Source: JBCDJI01 sp964351865
GTDB taxonomy: Bacteria; Verrucomicrobiota; Verrucomicrobiia; Methylacidiphilales; JBCBYL01
DNA: 64,000 bases
NCBI GenBank assembly: GCA_964351865.1
Contig: CAYGPJ010000007.1
Location: forward strand, 62,001 to 126,000
Direction of reading: 5' to 3'
This document shows, piece after piece, positions 59,525 through 64,000 of this stretch. The notes under the pieces are model-generated. The model searched no databases and was not told the origin of the DNA. It saw only the letters and a list, made by a program, of their open reading frames with translations. A program made the translations under genes and the position numbers. Numbering within the stretch: the stretch's first letter is position 1; each line of letters begins with the position of its first letter.

Positions 59525-60256
59525 TTACTTGCTGGCGTTGACCCGATTGGCTTTGCGCAGGCGCTGCGCCAACACACGTGCAATAATCAGCAAAGGTTCC
59601 TCCTCATCTTCCTTGGCACCGCCCAGGATTTCTTCGGCCGAGATGCGATAGACTACTGCCGGCCCGACCGCTTTAGCCATGCCCAAGCGCGGCAGTGATT
59701 CCACCGCGCCCATTTCGCCGACGACTTCGCCCGGTTCTATCTTCCCGAGCACCTTGGTTTCCGTGCCGTTCGTGCGCAGCACTTCGATCTGCCCGGATTT
59801 CAGCACATAGGCATCCTTGCTTTCCTCGCCTTGATAGAATAATACTTCCTGATCCTGGAGGGTCACATAGCGATCGCTTTGGACCCACATCATAAAGTCC
59901 TTTTCGAAATGTAACCAGAGGAACCGCAGCACAAACCCCACACAGCTGCCACACATGAATCCGGCGGTATGAACCATGACTGGATTGATGCGCAGCGGGT
60001 AGCTTGCCACCAGTCGCGACTGTACCACTTCTACGCCAAAACTGATGAGGATCATGGCAGCGAATGCCAACAGGTAGAAACGAGGAGCCAACATCATGAT
60101 ACAGAGTCCTCCCAGAATGGAGTAACCGATCGCGATGATGACTTTATCCATTCCGATCTGAGTGTTGCCGGCCAAGGTTCCGAGCGCGATGAAAACCAGT
60201 CCCGTAATGCCGGCTACCAGCAATACTTTCCGCAATCTTAGAGGGATATCATGCAT
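59525..60256 (-). CDS. Membrane-anchored cyclic-nucleotide-binding protein
   Basis: 243 aa. Three or four N-terminal membrane helices (about residues 10-30, 36-56, 60-80 and 95-115) in a VanZ-like pattern (GVEVVQSRLVASYPLRINPVMV) are joined to a cytoplasmic cNMP-binding domain (about 125-225). The phosphate-binding cassette VVGEMGAVESLPRLGMAKAVG retains the Glu and an Arg. It is the third cNMP-binding protein in the window and the only one with a membrane part. Confidence 0.85.
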   Translation of the reverse strand: MHDIPLRLRKVLLVAGITGLVFIALGTLAGNTQIGMDKVIIAIGYSILGGLCIMMLAPRFYLLAFAAMILISFGVEVVQSRLVASYPLRINPVMVHTAGFMCGSCVGFVLRFLWLHFEKDFMMWVQSDRYVTLQDQEVLFYQGEESKDAYVLKSGQIEVLRTNGTETKVLGKIEPGEVVGEMGAVESLPRLGMAKAVGPAVVYRISAEEILGGAKEDEEEPLLIIARVLAQRLRKANRVNASK

Positions 60257-60424
60257 GACAGCATGCTGCCATTGACGTGGTACAGGTCAAGCGCGAGTAG
60301 GTGGTAGGGAAAACAGGAGAACGGATAAAGAACATTCACACCAAAACAAAAAGGGACGGGAAGCGTTAACCCATTTCAGATGAATTTTATCTGAACCAAA
60401 ATCGTGTCGCAGCAGTCTAAGTGA

Positions 60425-60686
60425 ATGTATAAAAAAAATTCAGATTGAGATTCCATGGAAAGAGGGCCTGCATCTGCGGCCAGCGGCTCAGTTGGTGAAA
60501 TCAGCACAGACATTTGAATCCACCATCATTCTGAAAACTCAACAGAAAATAGCGGATGCCCGCAGTATCCTCGCGATAATGCTGCTTTGCGCCACCATGG
60601 GAACGATGATCGAAATTGAAGTCAACGGAACCGACGAAGAACAAGCCATCACGGCAGTTGCGTCGATTTTTGAGATCGAAAATTAA
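60425..60686 (+). CDS. HPr phosphocarrier, frame broken in an A8 tract
   Basis: The frame from 60432 to the stop at 60686 encodes a full HPr, with the phospho-His motif GLHLRPAAQLVKSA and the Ser46-type region ARSILAIM. It has no normal start codon in frame. The ATG at 60425 lies one base out of frame: it reads ATG TAT then A8. Skipping one A would join it to give MYKKIQIEIPWKEG, a natural HPr start. So the gene is either a sequencing or true frameshift, or is expressed by slippage. No EI or HPr kinase gene is near. Confidence 0.7.
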
Positions 60687-60818
60687 TCTATCTCTGCAGG
60701 AAGTGGCGCTTGGAACGATAAAGGTTCATCCAACCAGGTGCTAAAAAAACTCCAAGCCGCAGCAAGAGCCCGACAGGCTGCGGACCCATTAGAGGAATCT
60801 CTCAATATTGAACTGGGC

Positions 60819-61403
60819 CTAGTTCACCGTTTTGCGCAGCTCACGATATCTGGCAGCCAGTGTTTCTTTTTTGTCCATCAGTGCCTGCGTGTCCGGATTG
60901 ATCTTTTTCATTTCGGTCAAAGTCACCTCTTCGAGTTTTTCTAATTGCTCTTTGCATTTAGGCTCTTCGGCAGCCAACTTGCGGGCAGGAGTTAATTTCC
61001 GTTCGAGGTAACGGTAGTCGAGCAGCATCTTCTTTAATTCCATATTCTGTTCGCGGGCCTGTGGATTGTCGATGTCCGGGTGGGCTCGAATTTTTGCCAG
61101 TAATTCATTGCTGCGCTTGAGGTCCTTCTCGATTTCCGGGTCGGCCTTCAGCATGGCTTGGTTCATCGCTTCTGAAAACTTTGCTTGTGCTTTTTTGACG
61201 GCTTTGGTCTCGGTTGCTTTGAGCTGGATTTCGCGGATCTGATTGTGTACTTCGCTGAATTGCTCTCCTACCAGCATGGCATCGCCGGAGGGGGGGCTCT
61301 TCGTCTGGCTTTGAGCCCAATTGATCGTGCAGAGCAGTGAGAGAACACCGCAGCAAAGGTTTTTATTCAACTGAGAGGTAGGTTTGATTATCTGATGTTT
61401 CAT
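60819..61403 (-). CDS. Hypothetical secreted coiled-coil protein
   Basis: 194 aa from the ATG at 61403. A hydrophobic LCCGVLSLLCTINWAQS signal is followed by long charged helices (KAVKKAQAKFSEAMNQAMLK, CKEQLEKLEEVTLTEMKKIN) typical of coiled coil. Not recognised. Likely periplasmic. The open frame to 61460 would add a non-signal leader. Confidence 0.65.
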   Translation of the reverse strand: MKHQIIKPTSQLNKNLCCGVLSLLCTINWAQSQTKSPPSGDAMLVGEQFSEVHNQIREIQLKATETKAVKKAQAKFSEAMNQAMLKADPEIEKDLKRSNELLAKIRAHPDIDNPQAREQNMELKKMLLDYRYLERKLTPARKLAAEEPKCKEQLEKLEEVTLTEMKKINPDTQALMDKKETLAARYRELRKTVN

Positions 61404-61460
61404 ATCTGTTTGTCGTAATAGTCTGATCGTGTGGGACGTGCCTTTTTTCGGGGATGGCAT

Positions 61461-61736
61461 GACCTCGTTACGAAAATACTCCCATTATTCATGCCCACCG
61501 TTTCTGAGGAGTCAAAAGGTTTTAGGTGGTTTGGACGCTTAAGGCTAAAATAGATTCGATCCCATGATAAGCAACTGAAGGCCCCAACCTCCGCCTGGCT
61601 GGAATGGAATGGTAAAATCTAAGCATCTGGGCGTATCGGGACGGTTACTTTCATAAGCACAGTGAGCTCGACGATAAAGGTTTCTTTGTTGTTTTAAAAG
61701 GTGGGGATGGTAATTAGATCTTAACTGGATTCAGTT
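61461..61736. other. Intergenic region, no feature seen
   Basis: 276 bp between divergent genes. I see no coding frame, repeat or RNA. Promoters for both sides should lie here, but no box is clear. Confidence 0.5.
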
Positions 61737-63797
61737 ATGGACTTTCAAAACCCTACAGCCAAAAGCATTCTAAATCGTCTCAAATATCATCCATTGGATT
61801 TGCCGGCTTGGCAGGACCTGACGATGCTGGCCCTCGAGCAAAAACAATCGGAGGCGTTTCGTTCGTATCAACTGGTCGTGGACGGCTTGGATCAGCTGGT
61901 GAATCGTCGCCCCAATGATACGATTTTCGGCCCAACCTATGCGCCGCCTACTCTCGAAGATTGTCACAAAGATCTGGTTTTTGATTGCGCATTGGAGCCC
62001 TTGGAAGCCAGGCATTTAGGGGAACTGGCTCGACTTCTTTTGGAAGAAGCGTATCTGCCGCTACCTGCGCGACGACTCGCCTCACACGCTTCAAAGTTAG
62101 AGCCATCAACCCGCGAATGGGACCGTTTGGTCGATAAATGCAAGCTGGATGACCAGATAGATATCGGTGTCAGGCAGACAGAGTTTGAACCGGAAGAAGC
62201 GCACAGCACGATCATTCGGCATACGAAGCCGCGCGAGATTTCTGAGTTAAAAGGTCTCATGATGACTTCGATTCGGGTGACGCCCGAATTAATGGGAGAA
62301 CAGGAGTCTGTCGTTGACGTATCGAAAACTGCTCGCATGCCTCATCTGGATGCCGTTCAAGCGGGTTCGGCAACGGCAAGCGGTCCCGCTTGGGGGCAAT
62401 TGCTCAACCAGTTACTGACAGCGATTCAACAGGAGTCGTATTCTGAAGTATCTGATTTATTGCAAAAAAATGAGTCTGAAGCAGAAGGGAGTGCTGATCC
62501 AGCTTACGGGTTACTGTATCTGATTGGAGGCATATTCCTGCATCGCGAGTCCCGTCAAAATGAAGCGGTTGAACTCTACCAGCAGGCGCTGATGCGTCTA
62601 CCCTCTGCCAGCGCGCTGATGTTCTATCAGGCCAGCACTTATCATGAACTGGGAATGTTGGATGAAGCGGTCGGCCTGTATGAACTCACCGCGCGAGCCC
62701 TACCTGAGCATCATGCCGTCTGGAATAATCTGGCGACGATTTACCGCGGGCAAGGCAAAGGTGATGAGGCCGCTGCCGCCGCAGAAAAGGCGGTGTCTTT
62801 ACATCCTGATGCGGTGATGTATCAAAGAAATTACGCTGCTATCCTGTTTGATAATGGTGAGGTGCAAAAAGCAGCTGACCTCTTAGCGGCACAGGTCGAA
62901 CGTCAACCGGAAGATAGTGATCTGGTATTACAGTATGCCTTAGCACTCTATGAACTTAGTGACTACGTCTCGGCACAACAGTATCTGGAAAAAAGAATTC
63001 AGTTGAAGGGAGGGGATCCTGAAGGAGCGGCTTATCTGGCCATCTGCCACGCCCAGCAAAGCCAGGGCGTTCCAGCCTACGAACTGATCAGCGAACTTAA
63101 GCCGACAGAGGTGAACCGGGCGTTATTGATCACCGCTTGGATTCAGGTCGCGTTTGCACTGGAAAAAAATGACCGGCAGGATTTGGCCCTACGCTTGTTG
63201 GAAAAAGCGTTGCATCACGATGAGACGAACGCCGGAGCATGGTTGCGCAAAGGGTTGATCCTGAAACGTCAGGGTAAACTGGACGAAGCATTAGTCGCGC
63301 TGGAACTGGCCAGCACACATGCGCCATTTCTCGCGCGGGCGTGGGGCGAGACAGGCATGATCCATTACAGCCGTAAAGGCTACATCACGGCAGTAGAAAA
63401 ATTTCAACGTGCAGCGGACCTGGATCCCGCCGGCGTGGACTGGACTTTTAATGCGGCGGTCGCATGGGAGAAGTTAGAAGACCTTGAAAAGGCCCAAGAC
63501 TGCTACCGTCGAACTATTAATCTCGATCCGGATCACATGGGAGCCCACACCAACCTCGCTTTGATCCTGATTCATCGTGGGGAAATAGCCCCGGCGCGAA
63601 CTCTCATGGATCAGATGGTCGAACGGCATCCGGGAAGTGCTAGTGGATGGTTCGCTTTGGGTTGTGTGTGTGAGCAGCAACAAGACTTAGACGCTGCGAT
63701 GGCTGCCTACCGAAAATCGCTTGAGCTAAATCCTGAGATGGAAGCCGCTCGCAAAAACCTCGATGTGATTCTCGACAGCTTGGATAGAGATGATTGA
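61737..63797 (+). CDS. TPR-repeat protein
   Basis: 686 aa with no signal peptide. The first 200 residues are not repeats. From about residue 250 on there are tandem tetratricopeptide repeats, for example NEAVELYQQALMRLPSASAL, GMLDEAVGLYELTARALPEH, and AMAAYRKSLELNPEMEAARK at the end. Cytosolic protein-protein scaffold of unknown partner. The layout is that of an O-GlcNAc-transferase-like TPR superhelix without the enzyme domain. Confidence 0.85.
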   Translation: MDFQNPTAKSILNRLKYHPLDLPAWQDLTMLALEQKQSEAFRSYQLVVDGLDQLVNRRPNDTIFGPTYAPPTLEDCHKDLVFDCALEPLEARHLGELARLLLEEAYLPLPARRLASHASKLEPSTREWDRLVDKCKLDDQIDIGVRQTEFEPEEAHSTIIRHTKPREISELKGLMMTSIRVTPELMGEQESVVDVSKTARMPHLDAVQAGSATASGPAWGQLLNQLLTAIQQESYSEVSDLLQKNESEAEGSADPAYGLLYLIGGIFLHRESRQNEAVELYQQALMRLPSASALMFYQASTYHELGMLDEAVGLYELTARALPEHHAVWNNLATIYRGQGKGDEAAAAAEKAVSLHPDAVMYQRNYAAILFDNGEVQKAADLLAAQVERQPEDSDLVLQYALALYELSDYVSAQQYLEKRIQLKGGDPEGAAYLAICHAQQSQGVPAYELISELKPTEVNRALLITAWIQVAFALEKNDRQDLALRLLEKALHHDETNAGAWLRKGLILKRQGKLDEALVALELASTHAPFLARAWGETGMIHYSRKGYITAVEKFQRAADLDPAGVDWTFNAAVAWEKLEDLEKAQDCYRRTINLDPDHMGAHTNLALILIHRGEIAPARTLMDQMVERHPGSASGWFALGCVCEQQQDLDAAMAAYRKSLELNPEMEAARKNLDVILDSLDRDD

Positions 63798-63959
63798 CGT
63801 CAGAGGTTCCGTCGGTGCTCTCCGGCGGTATGGGCCTAAAGGAGCTGCTGGGCCGTGTTAACGAATTGGTCTCATGTCGGCTGAAAAGCACATTTTTGTC
63901 CTTCCGCCTACGCCAAGGCTTCTGCGGACAGGTTGTTCCGCAATTCGTTACACGACCTA

Positions 63960-64000
63960 GTCGCATGTGCTGAGGGTTTAATGGGGGACGGAGGTAAATG
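63960..64000. repeat. GTCGCATGTGCTGAGGG repeat with REP-like half palindrome, cut by window edge
   Basis: The 31-bp repeat shared with 51575-51605 is followed by GGGGACGGAGGTAAAT, the left arm of the REP-like palindromes at 39192 and 42200. The right arm would be outside the window. Such a half often opens a REP-transposase (RAYT) unit. Confidence 0.65.

Noticed and set aside
60738..60944. Short frame after HPr that reads LKKLQAAARARQAADPLEES, possible PTS enzyme I remnant
   Set aside because: It resembles no EI motif and runs into the antisense of the next gene; composition alone is not evidence.
1..64000. CRISPR arrays, prophage modules, rRNA genes, diversity-generating retroelements
   Set aside because: No regularly spaced direct repeats, phage structural genes, rRNA-like stretches or reverse transcriptase were seen. 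The Avd-like four-helix-bundle gene alone is not enough for a DGR.

Overview
The window reads as chromosome from a Gram-negative member of the PVC group (Verrucomicrobiota, Kiritimatiellota or Lentisphaerota). This is an inference from gene content and layout, not from a marker gene. Support: GFTLIE-type pseudopilins, an LPS heptose adenylyltransferase (rfaE2), an exosortase, ExbB/ExbD-TPR envelope genes, four-helix-bundle and GxxExxY cassettes, and many palindromic intergenic repeats. No prophage, CRISPR array, rRNA or intact transposase is visible. A tRNA-Gln(TTG) is cut by the left edge.

Layout. 0.1-8 kb: purN, rfaE2, a CslA-like glycosyltransferase coupled to a BrnT/BrnA-like toxin-antitoxin pair, two pseudopilins, then metK and ahcY (S-adenosylmethionine cycle). 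8-10 kb: malQ. 10-24 kb: a minus-strand signalling block containing a TonB-C-like protein, a CHASE2 adenylate cyclase, two response regulators with PATAN/DUF4388-like domains, CheW, an MCP, a hybrid CheA with three HPt domains, two stand-alone cyclic-nucleotide-binding proteins and a cyclophilin. 24-32 kb: phosphoesterase, RNase R, DUF2237, glycogen phosphorylase, and a four-helix-bundle gene in an inverted-repeat cassette. 32-42 kb: YjbQ, an exosortase fused to a DCC thiol-disulfide domain, a HAD hydrolase, dnaB, an Nramp-like carrier, a methyltransferase, a YlbF-like protein with a Cys tail, a nucleoredoxin-like protein, a lipoprotein and a Na+/H+ antiporter. 42-49 kb: a Tol/Exb-like operon (large TPR protein, periplasmic protein, ExbB, ExbD, ExbD, TonB-like stalk with a vWA domain) with a GxxExxY cassette inserted between the ExbD genes. 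49-64 kb: ThuA, an ACT-domain protein, divergent Hsp33 and 6-phosphogluconolactonase homologues, PPK2, a YbgC thioesterase, a purple acid phosphatase, an alpha/beta hydrolase, DUF2132, DUF4197, an EF-hand protein, a 2-hydroxyacid dehydrogenase, a membrane-anchored cNMP-binding protein, an HPr gene that needs a frameshift in an A8 tract, and a TPR protein.

The strongest candidates for a less-described system are (1) the chemosensory-cAMP block, which places array proteins, an adenylate cyclase and cAMP-binding effectors in one gene string, like the Pil-Chp/CyaB/Vfr logic of Pseudomonas in a single locus; (2) the ExbB-ExbD2-vWA envelope operon; (3) the exosortase-DCC fusion; and (4) several families of small inverted-repeat elements, including an insertion with its empty site at another locus in the same window. 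All functions are read from motifs by eye. No database search was run.
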